From positions 1 through 64,000 of the forward strand of contig NZ_SIHX01000010.1 of NCBI RefSeq assembly GCF_004320525.1: a stretch of 64,000 nucleotides of DNA. The letters are read 5' to 3'. Under the pieces are notes generated by a model. It made no database searches and had not been told where the DNA came from. It saw nothing but the letters and a program-made list of their open reading frames with translations. Shown here in pieces: positions 25,047 through 33,470 of this stretch. The stretch is from Arthrobacter sp. S39 (GTDB taxonomy: Bacteria > Actinomycetota > Actinomycetes > Actinomycetales > Micrococcaceae). Positions within the stretch are counted from its first letter, which is position 1, and every line of letters begins with the position of its first letter. Position numbers and translations under genes: made by a program.

Positions 25047-26180
25047 ATGGAACCCATTCGAGTCGGCATTATCGGCGTCGGAAACGTTCTCAACCAATAC
25101 CTGGACAAGATCGGCGTCCACCCGGACGTCGACGTTGTCGCACTGGCAGACGTTAACGCGGAGGCCGTGAAAGCCCGGGCAGCTGAATATTCGGTTCCCA
25201 AGGCCCTCACGCCGGACGAACTGTTGGCCGATGACGAGGTAGAGCTGGTCCTCAACCTCACGCCGCCGAAGCTCCATGCGCCGGTGACCCTCCAGGCCAT
25301 CGCCGCAGGCAAGCACGTCCTTTCGGAAAAGCCGTTTGCCACCTCCCTGGAGGAAGCTCGCCAGATCCTGGACGCCGCCCGCGAGGCTGGAGTGAAAGTG
25401 GGGTCTGCTCCCACCACCTTCCTCGGTTCCGGCATGCAGACCAGCCGCAAGCTCATCGATGACGGGTGGATCGGCGAGCCCGTGGCTGCTTTCGCGTCCT
25501 TCGCTTGCCGCGGCTACGAGCACTGGCACCCCAACGTCGACCCCTTCTACAGCCCCGGAGCCGGCCCAATGCTTGATATCGGGCCGTACTTGATCACGAA
25601 CCTTGTGAATTTCTTCGGCCCGGTCAGGCGGGTTTCTGCAACAACGCCACGTTCATCAGAGACCCGGCCCCGTCCCGGCAAAGAGGGCGAAGTTATCCAG
25701 ATCAAGACCCCAACGCACGTCACCGGCACCATCGACTTCGAGTCCGGCGCGACCGCTACAGTGATCGTCAGCTGGGACATCTGGAACCACAACCTGCCGC
25801 ACCTGGAGATCTACGGGACGGGTGGCTCGCTGGCGGCGCCAAACCCTGACCACTTTTCCGGGGCACCCGTGCTACGCCGTGGCGAGCCAGGCGACCTGGC
25901 GTTGGACATGACTCCTCCGGGAGGTGGCGACTGGCGGGAAACGCCGATCACCCACCGTGATGATGCCTACCGGGGCATCGGCTTGGCCGAATTCGGCTAC
26001 GCCATCCGCAAGGGCGTCGAGCCGCGCACCGGTGGCGACTTCGCCTACCACGTGCTGGAAGTCCTCCTCGCCTTTGAATCATCCTCCGAGCAGGGCCGTC
26101 ACATCGAGATTGAAAGCACCTGCGAGCGGCCACGGCCGCTGCCTTCGGTGGGACCACAGGAGCCCTACCGTTTCGACTAG
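25047..26180 (+). CDS. Gfo/Idh/MocA-family oxidoreductase
   Basis: A 377-residue NAD(P)-dependent oxidoreductase. The N-terminal Rossmann fold has VGIIGVGNVLNQYLDK, the conserved lysine is in LSEKPFATS, and the substrate helix DIGPYLITNLVNFFGPV belongs to the dehydrogenase group that acts on sugars and cyclitols. ATG 25047 follows CGGAG by six bases; an ATG 15 bases earlier lacks a good site. It is the last gene of the hydroxyacid dehydrogenase/hyuAB operon, closed by the strong terminator at 26194. Confidence 0.88.
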   Translation: MEPIRVGIIGVGNVLNQYLDKIGVHPDVDVVALADVNAEAVKARAAEYSVPKALTPDELLADDEVELVLNLTPPKLHAPVTLQAIAAGKHVLSEKPFATSLEEARQILDAAREAGVKVGSAPTTFLGSGMQTSRKLIDDGWIGEPVAAFASFACRGYEHWHPNVDPFYSPGAGPMLDIGPYLITNLVNFFGPVRRVSATTPRSSETRPRPGKEGEVIQIKTPTHVTGTIDFESGATATVIVSWDIWNHNLPHLEIYGTGGSLAAPNPDHFSGAPVLRRGEPGDLALDMTPPGGGDWRETPITHRDDAYRGIGLAEFGYAIRKGVEPRTGGDFAYHVLEVLLAFESSSEQGRHIEIESTCERPRPLPSVGPQEPYRFD

Positions 26181-26193
26181 AGGGACGTTAGAC

Positions 26194-26243
26194 AACAGCA
26201 GCCGACGGCGGTACTTGCGTGCCGCCGTCGGCTGCTGTTTTTG
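26194..26243 (+). terminator. Rho-independent terminator
   Basis: Perfect 18-bp stem, 26194-26211 with 26222-26239, loop 10, followed by TTTTTG. It ends the operon 17914-26180. Confidence 0.9.
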
Positions 26244-26261
26244 TGCCCCGTGGGCAAGCCG

Positions 26262-26278
26262 CGTATCAAACTGGGACA
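26262..26278. promoter_or_regulatory. Fis-type dyad, site 4
   Basis: CGTATCAAACTGGGACA (reverse orientation), 102 bases before the IolD-like gene. Confidence 0.55.
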
Positions 26279-26363
26279 CAACTTTGCTTCCCCACGGTGA
26301 AAACCTGATGTTAGGCGAATCGGTTTGCAGATGCCGACGCACCTACGAAACTTAGGAGAACGC

Positions 26364-28313
26364 ATGACAAGCACAGCAGCTGCTGATATCGGCACCGACG
26401 TCGAGATCAAGCCCGTCCGCCGCCGCACCGTCGCACAAGCAATCGTTGAATACCTCCAGGTCCAATACAGCGAAATGGACGGTGAAAAGAGGCGCTTGGT
26501 TGCCGGAATGTACGGAATTTTCGGACACGGCAACTCGGTTGGCCTGGCGCAGGGAATCGACGAGTATGGCGTGGACTTCCCGCACTACCAGGGCAAGAAC
26601 GAGCAATCGATGGTCCACGCGGCCATCGGCTTCGCAAAGGCCTCCAACCGCGCCGCAACGCTCGCCTGCACCGCCTCCGCCGGCCCGGGATCGACGAACA
26701 TGGTTTCGGGTGCCGCGACCGCAACTACCAACCGCCTTCCGGTGCTTCTGTTCCCCGCAGACATCATCAACAACCGTTTTGGTGATCCTGTGCTGCAGCA
26801 GATCGAGCACCCCATAGAACGGGATGTCTCCGCCAACGACTGCTTCCGCCCGGTCAGCCGCTATTTCGACCGGATCACGCACCCGGCCCAGCTGCTGTCC
26901 ACACTCCCTGAGGCCATGCGGGTCCTCACCGATCCCGTGGAAACCGGCGCCGTAGTGGTTTGCCTGCCCCAGGACATCCAGGGCGCGGAATTCGACTTCC
27001 CGGAATCCTTCTTCACACCGCGTGTGTGGCACATCCGTCGTCGTCCGGCTGTGGAGGACGAGTATCGTGATGCTGCCGAAATCATTGCGAACGCCGAGCG
27101 CCCAATGCTGATCGCAGGTGGTGGCGTCCGTTACTCGACGGCACAGGAGGAGCTGGCACGCTTCAGCGCCGAGTTCGGCATCCCGGTGGCCGAGACCTAC
27201 GCGGGCAAGGGAAGCGGACCCATCAGTGAACTCAATCTGGGCGCCCTCGGCGTGACCGGCACGGTGGGGGCCAACGAAATCGCCGACGGCGCGGATGTTG
27301 TCATCACCGTAGGCTCACGCCTCCAGGACTTCATCACTGCCTCACACTCACTGTTCCAGAACCCCAACGTGAAGTTCGTGAACCTCAACGTTGGCTCATT
27401 CGATGCCCACAAGATGGGCTCATTCCCCGTCATTGGCGATGCCAAACTGTCCCTCGCCGCGCTGCGGGAACGCCTCGCAGCCGTTCACTATGGCACGTCC
27501 GATGACTTCCGCAGCGACATCGCGGACGCCCGGAAGGCCACCTTCGAGGTACGCAAGCACGACCTTCAGGCATTCCCCGGTGAGAACATGAGCCAGGCCC
27601 AGGTGATCGACGTGCTGAACCGCGCGGCAACCAAACAGGACGCCCTGATCCTGGGCTCTGGCGGTGTGGTTGAAGGTATCCACAAGGCCTGGGATCCGTC
27701 CAACGGCACCGAGATCCACTTTGAGTACGCCAACTCCTGCATGGGCCATGAAATCCCGGCAGGCCTCGGCTACCGGATCGCGCGCGGGGACGCACCAGGC
27801 GAGGTGTACGTGCTGATCGGTGACGGCACCTACTTCATGCAGCCTACCGAGCTGGTCACTGCGGTACAGGAACGGAAGAAGATCATCACCATCGTGATCG
27901 ACAACCGCGGGCACCAGTGCATTTGGCCGCTCCAGGTGTCGAAGGGCGGCCCTGGCCGCGAGTTTGGTACCCAGTACCGGGAACGCAGCAAGGAGTCCGG
28001 TCGCCTCGACGGAGCAATTCTGAACTTCGACATTGCGGCCAACGCTGCCAGCATGGGCTGTGCAGCCTGGTCCACCTCCACAATTGAGGAATTCCAGGCC
28101 GCGCTCACGGAGGCCAGGGAAGCGGACGGCCCAGCAGTGATCGTGGCCCGTGTGGAGCCTTGGCGCTATCTGTCGGGCAACGGAGCTTTCTGGGATGTTG
28201 GAGTTCCCATGACCTCACAGCGCCCGGGCAGCCAGGAGGGTACCGCGAAGCACCTAGAGGGCCGTGCCCGACAGCGCTTATACGCAGCCACCACCGCACC
28301 TGACGCGCGCTAA
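26364..28313 (+). CDS. IolD-like thiamine-diphosphate enzyme
   Basis: A 649-residue ThDP enzyme resembling IolD, the 3D-(3,5/4)-trihydroxycyclohexane-1,2-dione hydrolase of inositol breakdown. The cofactor-activating glutamate is in HYQGKNEQSMVHAA, the N-terminal half has CTASAGPGSTNMVSGA, the central domain MLIAGGGVRYS, and the ThDP-Mg motif begins GDGTYFMQPTELVTA and continues to IDNRGHQCIWPLQ. ATG 26364 has TAGGAG upstream. IolD opens a cyclic dione by adding water. No iolB, iolC or iolE is in the window, so here it may act on a related cyclic 1,2-dione, or on a 2-keto acid. It is a single-gene unit with dyad site 4 before it and a terminator after it. Confidence 0.85.
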   Translation: MTSTAAADIGTDVEIKPVRRRTVAQAIVEYLQVQYSEMDGEKRRLVAGMYGIFGHGNSVGLAQGIDEYGVDFPHYQGKNEQSMVHAAIGFAKASNRAATLACTASAGPGSTNMVSGAATATTNRLPVLLFPADIINNRFGDPVLQQIEHPIERDVSANDCFRPVSRYFDRITHPAQLLSTLPEAMRVLTDPVETGAVVVCLPQDIQGAEFDFPESFFTPRVWHIRRRPAVEDEYRDAAEIIANAERPMLIAGGGVRYSTAQEELARFSAEFGIPVAETYAGKGSGPISELNLGALGVTGTVGANEIADGADVVITVGSRLQDFITASHSLFQNPNVKFVNLNVGSFDAHKMGSFPVIGDAKLSLAALRERLAAVHYGTSDDFRSDIADARKATFEVRKHDLQAFPGENMSQAQVIDVLNRAATKQDALILGSGGVVEGIHKAWDPSNGTEIHFEYANSCMGHEIPAGLGYRIARGDAPGEVYVLIGDGTYFMQPTELVTAVQERKKIITIVIDNRGHQCIWPLQVSKGGPGREFGTQYRERSKESGRLDGAILNFDIAANAASMGCAAWSTSTIEEFQAALTEAREADGPAVIVARVEPWRYLSGNGAFWDVGVPMTSQRPGSQEGTAKHLEGRARQRLYAATTAPDAR

Positions 28314-28318
28314 GCGCA

Positions 28319-28358
28319 CCGGGCGGGACCGTTAGGCTACGGTCCCGCCCGGCCTTTT
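28319..28358 (+). terminator. Rho-independent terminator
   Basis: Stem of 14 bp (28319-28332 with 28339-28352), loop six, then CCTTTTGG. Six bases after the IolD-like gene. Confidence 0.85.
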
Positions 28359-28404
28359 GGCGGGAAAACGCCGTTTCGAATTTTCTGACAAAGGAGTATC
28401 CACC

Positions 28405-29760
28405 ATGAGCGCATTTGCCGTAATAGATCCGGCCACGGGAACCACCCACGCGCAGTACCCTGCGGCCAGCGACGCAGAGGTCGAGGCAGGCCTCAGCGCA
28501 GCGCAGACGACATACCAGGAGTGGTCACGCACCACCAGCGTGGCTGAACGGGCAGCTTTGGCCAAGCGCCTGGCCGAGTTGTTTGTGGAGCGCAAGGACA
28601 AGCTTGCCGCTATCATCAACCGCGAGATGGGCAAGCCCCTGCAGCAGGCAGCCGGGGAGGCCGAGTTCTCTGGCGCCATCGCCGCAGCCTTCGCCGAGCA
28701 CGCGGAGGAATGGCTCGCGGATGAAGATCTTGAGGTTGGCGACGGCTTGCGGAGCTTCTTCCGGTACCAAGGCTTGGGCGTGATCCTCGGCATCATGCCG
28801 TGGAACTACCCTTACTATCAGGTGGCCCGCTTCGCGATCCCCAACATCATCCTGGGTAACACTGTGATTGTCCGCCACGCAAGCCAGTGCCCGGAGTCGG
28901 CGCTTGCTCTGGAGGAGCTCTTCCGCGACGCAGGCTTCCCGGAGGGCGCCTACGTCAACCTCTTTGCCACTCACCAGCAGATCTCGGACATCATCGCCGA
29001 CGACCGCACGCAGGGCGTCTCACTCACAGGTTCGGAGCAGGTAGGGGCGATCGTGGCTGAGCAGGCCGGGCGTGCCTTGAAGAAGTGCGTGTTGGAGCTT
29101 GGCGGCGCCGACGTGTTCATCGTGCTGGACACTGCTGACGTGGACCAGGCCGTTAGGAAAGCCGTCATGGGCCGGATGGGAAACACCGGCCAGTCCTGCA
29201 ATGGCTCCAAGAGGATTGTGGTGCTGGATAAGTACTTCGATGAATTCTCGGAGAAGTTCAAAGCAGCCATCGCCGGCCAATCCTATGAGAGGGGTGATTT
29301 CGGGCCGCTCGCTTCGGCTTCAGCCACCCAATTCCTTAAGGAACAGGTCCAGGGAGCACTCGATCAGGGCGCCGAAATCCTTGTGGGCAACAACCAGCCG
29401 CAAGGCAACGTCTTCACCCCGACGGTGATCACCAACATCACTCCCTCCATGAACGCATACAGCGAAGAGCTCTTCGGCCCGGTGGCCCAGCTGTACAAGG
29501 TCAGCAGCGATGAGGAAGCGATCAAGCTCGCGAACTCATCGCCCTACGGCCTAGGTTCTGTAGTGATCTGCGACGACCTTGAGCGCGCTGAGCGCGTCGG
29601 CAACCAGCTCGACGTTGGAATGGTCTTCATTGGCGCTTACGACCTCAGCGGAGCCGATGTTCCGTTCGGTGGTGTCAAGAAGTCCGGGTACGGGCGCGAA
29701 CTGGGCAAAGTTGGCATGCTGGAGTTCGCTAACAAGAAGTTGTTCCGCTTCGCCAAATAA
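28405..29760 (+). CDS. NAD(P)-dependent aldehyde dehydrogenase (succinate-semialdehyde type)
   Basis: A 451-residue aldehyde dehydrogenase of the succinate-semialdehyde-like group. Catalytic Cys265 lies in NTGQSCNGSKR, the general base Glu231 in LELGGADVF, and the oxyanion asparagine in MPWNYPYYQV. ATG 28405 follows AAGGAG. Length is a little under the 455-490 typical range but all motifs are present. It could oxidise the semialdehyde made by one of the aminotransferases, completing a route from omega-amino acid to dicarboxylate. Its transcript ends at the bidirectional terminator 29778. Confidence 0.92.
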   Translation: MSAFAVIDPATGTTHAQYPAASDAEVEAGLSAAQTTYQEWSRTTSVAERAALAKRLAELFVERKDKLAAIINREMGKPLQQAAGEAEFSGAIAAAFAEHAEEWLADEDLEVGDGLRSFFRYQGLGVILGIMPWNYPYYQVARFAIPNIILGNTVIVRHASQCPESALALEELFRDAGFPEGAYVNLFATHQQISDIIADDRTQGVSLTGSEQVGAIVAEQAGRALKKCVLELGGADVFIVLDTADVDQAVRKAVMGRMGNTGQSCNGSKRIVVLDKYFDEFSEKFKAAIAGQSYERGDFGPLASASATQFLKEQVQGALDQGAEILVGNNQPQGNVFTPTVITNITPSMNAYSEELFGPVAQLYKVSSDEEAIKLANSSPYGLGSVVICDDLERAERVGNQLDVGMVFIGAYDLSGADVPFGGVKKSGYGRELGKVGMLEFANKKLFRFAK

Positions 29761-29777
29761 GGGACTGGTGCACGCAC

Positions 29778-29810
29778 GAGGAGGCCGGATCATCCCGATC
29801 CGGCCTCCTC
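29778..29810. terminator. Bidirectional terminator between convergent genes
   Basis: Perfect 14-bp stem GAGGAGGCCGGATC (29778-29791) with 29797-29810, loop five, between the convergent aldehyde dehydrogenase and monooxygenase. The core GGAGGCCGGATC recurs at 38549-38560. Confidence 0.8.
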
Positions 29811-29831
29811 TTCGAGCTGAACCCAGTTTTC

Positions 29832-31631
29832 TCAGCCGTTCGGCTGTTGAAGCGGCATGGTGCCGGCTTCTATGGCCGCAAGTTGCAGCGCAAGCAGTTT
29901 CGAGTAAAATCTGCCGTCGCCGATGCCAAGCGAGACCATGAACCATAGCTGGTCGACGCCGGTACGACGCCAAAGGCGACCATATTCACGATCCGGACCT
30001 ACCTTGGAGAATTCACCTGCCCGATCAGCGATGTCGTCACCGAGCACTTCGCGTACCACCGCCGGGGCACCTAGGTAACCGGTAGCGAACACTACGAGGT
30101 CAGCTTCCAAGAACCGTCCGCCGTCCAAGTTCACCCCGCCTGCGGAGAGACCCTCAACGGTGCCGTGGCGAAGTTTAATGGTTCCGTCGATGATCAATTC
30201 AGATGCGCCCGCGTTGTAGTAATAGCCGGTTCCGTTTTGGCCAAAGATCAATCCAAGAACGCCCTGCCCATTCGGACCGTCGCTCAGCTCGAACCCTGCT
30301 TCGACAAGGCCGTCCAAAAGCTCCCGATCCATGGACTTGACCATCTCCACATGCTTTGGGCCGTGCGCTGGAAGTGCTCCGAAGGGAGTAGCAGCGTTTA
30401 GGAGATCAGCTTCTTCCGTACTGTACTTACCGCTGACGTGGTTGGCGTGCATCACTTTGTGGAATGTCGAGGTGTTCATGACGAAAGTTCCGGACCGTTG
30501 AATCATGGTGACGTCGACACCATGCTCCGCCAGGTCCTGCGCAATGTCGTGGCCACTGACGCCTGACCCGACAACCACTGCCCGCTTTCCCCGCCAACGG
30601 GCGTGACCCTGATAGTCGGCCGCGTGCATCACTGTTCCGCAATAGTCCTGCCGACCCGGAAGCTCGGGGATGTTTGGCGCAGCGTTCATACCCGTGGCGA
30701 AGATGAGATGCCTGGGGCTAACCTTCCGGCTGCTTCCGTCCAGCCGCCCGACGTTGACAACCCACCGCCGTGAAGCGTCATCGAACTCCACGGTGTCTGC
30801 GCTGGCCCCGGTCCACACCGCCAGATCGAGGAGGCTTGCATAACTTTCGAGGAAGTCTCCAAGCTTGTCCTTTGGAGTGAAGCTTGGCCACGTGGAAGGG
30901 AACGGAAGGTACGGCAAATGATCGGAAGCAAGCGGGGTGTGGAGTGCCAGCGAACTGTAGCGCTTGCGCCAGTTGTCGCCGACCCGCTGGTTGCGCTCCA
31001 GCACCAGGGCGGGAATGCCAAGCGCTCTGAGACGGGCCGCCAGCATGAGCCCGTTGTGTCCTGCACCGAGGATGAGAACCTCCGGCTCCCGCTGTTTGAA
31101 CTCGGGGTCTAGTCCTTCCTTCCAGCCGACGCGGTCACGAACCGGTCCGTGGGTCTTTCCGCTGGGCCGGGCGCCCTGGTGACGCTCGGGGTGACTGTCC
31201 AGGGTATCGAGCGCGAGGACCAAGCTTGCCGCGAGCCAGGATCCGTTTTCCTCTTGGATAAGGCGCACCTGCCCGAACCCTCCCCCCGCACAGTTTCGGA
31301 ATTGAAGGAAGGAAGATATGGAAGCTGACGTCCCATCCTCTGCAACGATGGGCGCGCCATCCGGGCGCATTCCAATGGACGTAGTTGGCTTTGAGTCCGG
31401 CGCCGCCAGAAGACGTGCGATTTCCTCACGGCCAATGGCATTTCGGAAGTCCCATGACAAAGCCAGGAGATCGCGGAAGGTGCCATCCGGCCTGAACAGA
31501 TCAGCAGCGGCAAGGGGGTCCAGTGACGTCATTGTTGTGTCCAGCCGTTCGACCCACTCACGCACAATACTTTCTGGCGCGTTGATCGAACCGGAATCCT
31601 TGGCTGCAGGTTGTACAGCTACATTGGTCAT
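29832..31631 (-). CDS. Flavin-containing monooxygenase with N-terminal NTF2-like domain
   Basis: A 599-residue class-B flavoprotein monooxygenase (FMO/YUCCA/BVMO relative). Residues about 20-150 look like a SnoaL/NTF2-type domain (AADLFRPDGTFRDLLAL). The FAD dinucleotide motif VLILGAGHNGLMLAARL follows at about 180, the NADPH motif VVVGSGVSGHDIAQDL in the second half, and the late DLVVFATGY is the usual FMO signature. ATG 31631 is preceded by AAAGGAAG; the ATG at 31658 is an alternative. It oxygenates a nitrogen, sulfur or carbonyl group. The SDR upstream in the same operon resembles cyclic-alcohol dehydrogenases, so alcohol to ketone to lactone is one reasonable reading. Confidence 0.87.
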   Translation of the reverse strand: MTNVAVQPAAKDSGSINAPESIVREWVERLDTTMTSLDPLAAADLFRPDGTFRDLLALSWDFRNAIGREEIARLLAAPDSKPTTSIGMRPDGAPIVAEDGTSASISSFLQFRNCAGGGFGQVRLIQEENGSWLAASLVLALDTLDSHPERHQGARPSGKTHGPVRDRVGWKEGLDPEFKQREPEVLILGAGHNGLMLAARLRALGIPALVLERNQRVGDNWRKRYSSLALHTPLASDHLPYLPFPSTWPSFTPKDKLGDFLESYASLLDLAVWTGASADTVEFDDASRRWVVNVGRLDGSSRKVSPRHLIFATGMNAAPNIPELPGRQDYCGTVMHAADYQGHARWRGKRAVVVGSGVSGHDIAQDLAEHGVDVTMIQRSGTFVMNTSTFHKVMHANHVSGKYSTEEADLLNAATPFGALPAHGPKHVEMVKSMDRELLDGLVEAGFELSDGPNGQGVLGLIFGQNGTGYYYNAGASELIIDGTIKLRHGTVEGLSAGGVNLDGGRFLEADLVVFATGYLGAPAVVREVLGDDIADRAGEFSKVGPDREYGRLWRRTGVDQLWFMVSLGIGDGRFYSKLLALQLAAIEAGTMPLQQPNG

Positions 31632-31700
31632 CTGCAGTGCTTCCTTTGCGTATGTCATTTGCGTTTATCTTTCGGGCTCAAGTTGGCCGACTACGCCGCC

Positions 31701-32450
31701 CTACTGGGCGGTGTAGCCACCGTCAATAAGGAGGTCGGCACCAGTGACGTAACTGGCTTCATCACTGGCCAGATAGAGCACCCCGTAACTCACTTCCATG
31801 GGCTGGGCCGCTCGTCTCATCGGCGTGGCATTGCTGAATTCGCGGTTTGATTCTTCGCCCTCTTCGGCAGCCATTGCTGTCATTACCAACCCTGGTGAAA
31901 CAGAATTGATCCGGACACCACGGTTGGCATACTCCATGGCGGCGGCACGCGTCATCATCTTCACGGCTCCTTTCGAAGCCTGATAGGAGAAGCTGCCTGG
32001 GTTGCCGACGGTGCCGTTGATGGAACACGTATTGACGACTGCGCCGCCGCCGCTGCGCTCGATTGCCGGAACGCCGTGCTTGAGGCCCAGGAACACACCT
32101 TGTTGATTGATCGCGGTGGTCTTGGACCAACCCTCAAGCCCCTCGTCTTCGACGGATTTCATGGTGCCTACGATCCCGGCATTGTTGATCAGGATGTCGA
32201 CTCGTCCCCAGCGTTGTTCAGCTGCAGCGATGACGGACTTCCAATCACCTTCGGAAGTAACGTTCAAGTGCATGTACTGGACATCGTGGCCAGACTCCCG
32301 CAATTCCAGGGCGACAGCCTCGCCGCTCTCATCCAGAGTGTCGGTGACAAGCACGGACGCGCCCTCCTGGGCGAAGAGGCGGGCGTGCGACTCACCCTGC
32401 CCTCTGGCTCCACCGGTGATGATGGTTACCTTGCCTTGTACGCGGCCCAT
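31701..32450 (-). CDS. SDR dehydrogenase, cyclic-alcohol-dehydrogenase-like
   Basis: A 249-residue classical short-chain dehydrogenase. TGGARGQGESHARLF binds NAD, NNAG is intact, and the catalytic Ser-Tyr-Lys is in NTCSINGTVGNPGSFSYQASKG. The ending (RRAAQPMEVSYGVLYLASDE) is close to that of cyclopentanol and related cyclic alcohol dehydrogenases. It is co-transcribed with the monooxygenase, 69 bases ahead of it. It is divergent from the SDR at 32618; the 167-base gap holds the two promoters. Confidence 0.9.
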   Translation of the reverse strand: MGRVQGKVTIITGGARGQGESHARLFAQEGASVLVTDTLDESGEAVALELRESGHDVQYMHLNVTSEGDWKSVIAAAEQRWGRVDILINNAGIVGTMKSVEDEGLEGWSKTTAINQQGVFLGLKHGVPAIERSGGGAVVNTCSINGTVGNPGSFSYQASKGAVKMMTRAAAMEYANRGVRINSVSPGLVMTAMAAEEGEESNREFSNATPMRRAAQPMEVSYGVLYLASDEASYVTGADLLIDGGYTAQ

Positions 32451-32526
32451 GATTGTCTCCTTAGTGATCTGCGTGAAGTGTGTATCACGCTCTGGAAGAC
32501 GCTACGGGCATGTTGGGGCCGGATTT

Positions 32527-32541
32527 GTGTCAGAAAGATAC
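32527..32541. promoter_or_regulatory. Imperfect dyad in the divergent SDR promoter region
   Basis: GTGTCAGAAAGATAC has the GTGTC/GAYAC ends of the dyad family, but with a five-base centre rather than seven. It may be a variant site for the same regulators or for another one. Confidence 0.3.
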
Positions 32542-32617
32542 ATTTTTGGTCAATCGATCCAAGCCAGCATTGGATTCCGCGCGGCACTCGTCCGCGCTGA
32601 ATCAAAGGGGATCGACT

Positions 32618-33364
32618 GTGGGCATGCGGCTCGAAGGCAAGACGGTAATTGTTACAGGTGCAGCATCGGGACAGGGCCTGGCAACTGCGCGGGCACTGAT
32701 AGAGCATGGGGCCAGCGTCATGGCAGCCGATATTGATGAAGCAGGACTGGAGCGGCTCGCTAAGGAACACGAGCGCATTGCGACGCATCGCTGCGACATG
32801 AGCAAGCCCGCCGAGGTGGAGAGGCTTGTAGCCGCGGCAGAGGCGACATTCGGGGCAGTACATGCGCTGCTTAACTGCGCCGGCTACCTGAAGGCCGCGT
32901 CGGTGCTTGAGACCACAGACGAAATGCTCGACCGGATCATTGACATCAACCTGAAGGGTGTGTTCTACGGCTGCAAATACGTTATCCCTGCTCTGCAACG
33001 GGCTGGTGGGGGATCGATCGTCAACTGGGGGTCGGTGAACTCCATGGTGGCTGAATCGGATATTGCGGCCTACGCGGCGTCCAAAGGTGGTGTCCTGATG
33101 ATTACCAAGTCAGTCGCTGTGGAATACGCCAAGGACAACATCAGGGCCAATTGTCTTTGCCCTGGCGGAGTGCGCACCCCCATGGTGGCGGACTTCTTTG
33201 ATGATGGATTCCTCAATGACGAGCAAGCCCAGCGTGCCTACCAGCCGCTCGGGTTGATCGACCCGGAGGAGGTGGCAGACGTCGCCGTCTTCCTGGTTTC
33301 GGATGAATCACGCAAGATGACCGGTTCCGCCGTTGTTGTAGACGCGGGCTACACGGCCATGTGA
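32618..33364 (+). CDS. SDR dehydrogenase
   Basis: A 248-residue classical SDR. VTGAASGQGLATARAL is the NAD motif, NCAGYLKAA the stabilising segment, and the catalytic residues lie in NWGSVNSMVAESDIAAYAASK. GTG 32618 is favoured because AAAGGGG is seven bases upstream; an ATG two codons later is the alternative. Oxidises an alcohol in the same pathway as its neighbours. Dyad site 5 follows the gene immediately. Confidence 0.88.
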   Translation: MGMRLEGKTVIVTGAASGQGLATARALIEHGASVMAADIDEAGLERLAKEHERIATHRCDMSKPAEVERLVAAAEATFGAVHALLNCAGYLKAASVLETTDEMLDRIIDINLKGVFYGCKYVIPALQRAGGGSIVNWGSVNSMVAESDIAAYAASKGGVLMITKSVAVEYAKDNIRANCLCPGGVRTPMVADFFDDGFLNDEQAQRAYQPLGLIDPEEVADVAVFLVSDESRKMTGSAVVVDAGYTAM

Positions 33365-33369
33365 CCAGA

Positions 33370-33386
33370 TGTCCCACCTTGGGACA
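33370..33386. promoter_or_regulatory. Fis-type dyad, site 5
   Basis: TGTCCCACCTTGGGACA is a perfect palindrome apart from its three-base centre and the best copy of the family. It is 101 bases before the aldehyde dehydrogenase that is followed by the second Fis-type regulator. Confidence 0.7.
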
Positions 33387-33470
33387 GTAGCCGTTGGCGC
33401 TGCTGCGTAGTCTCGACAGAACCCACCGCGGAGGTGGGGAATAACCGATCCATTAGGGAGTTTCTTGGCG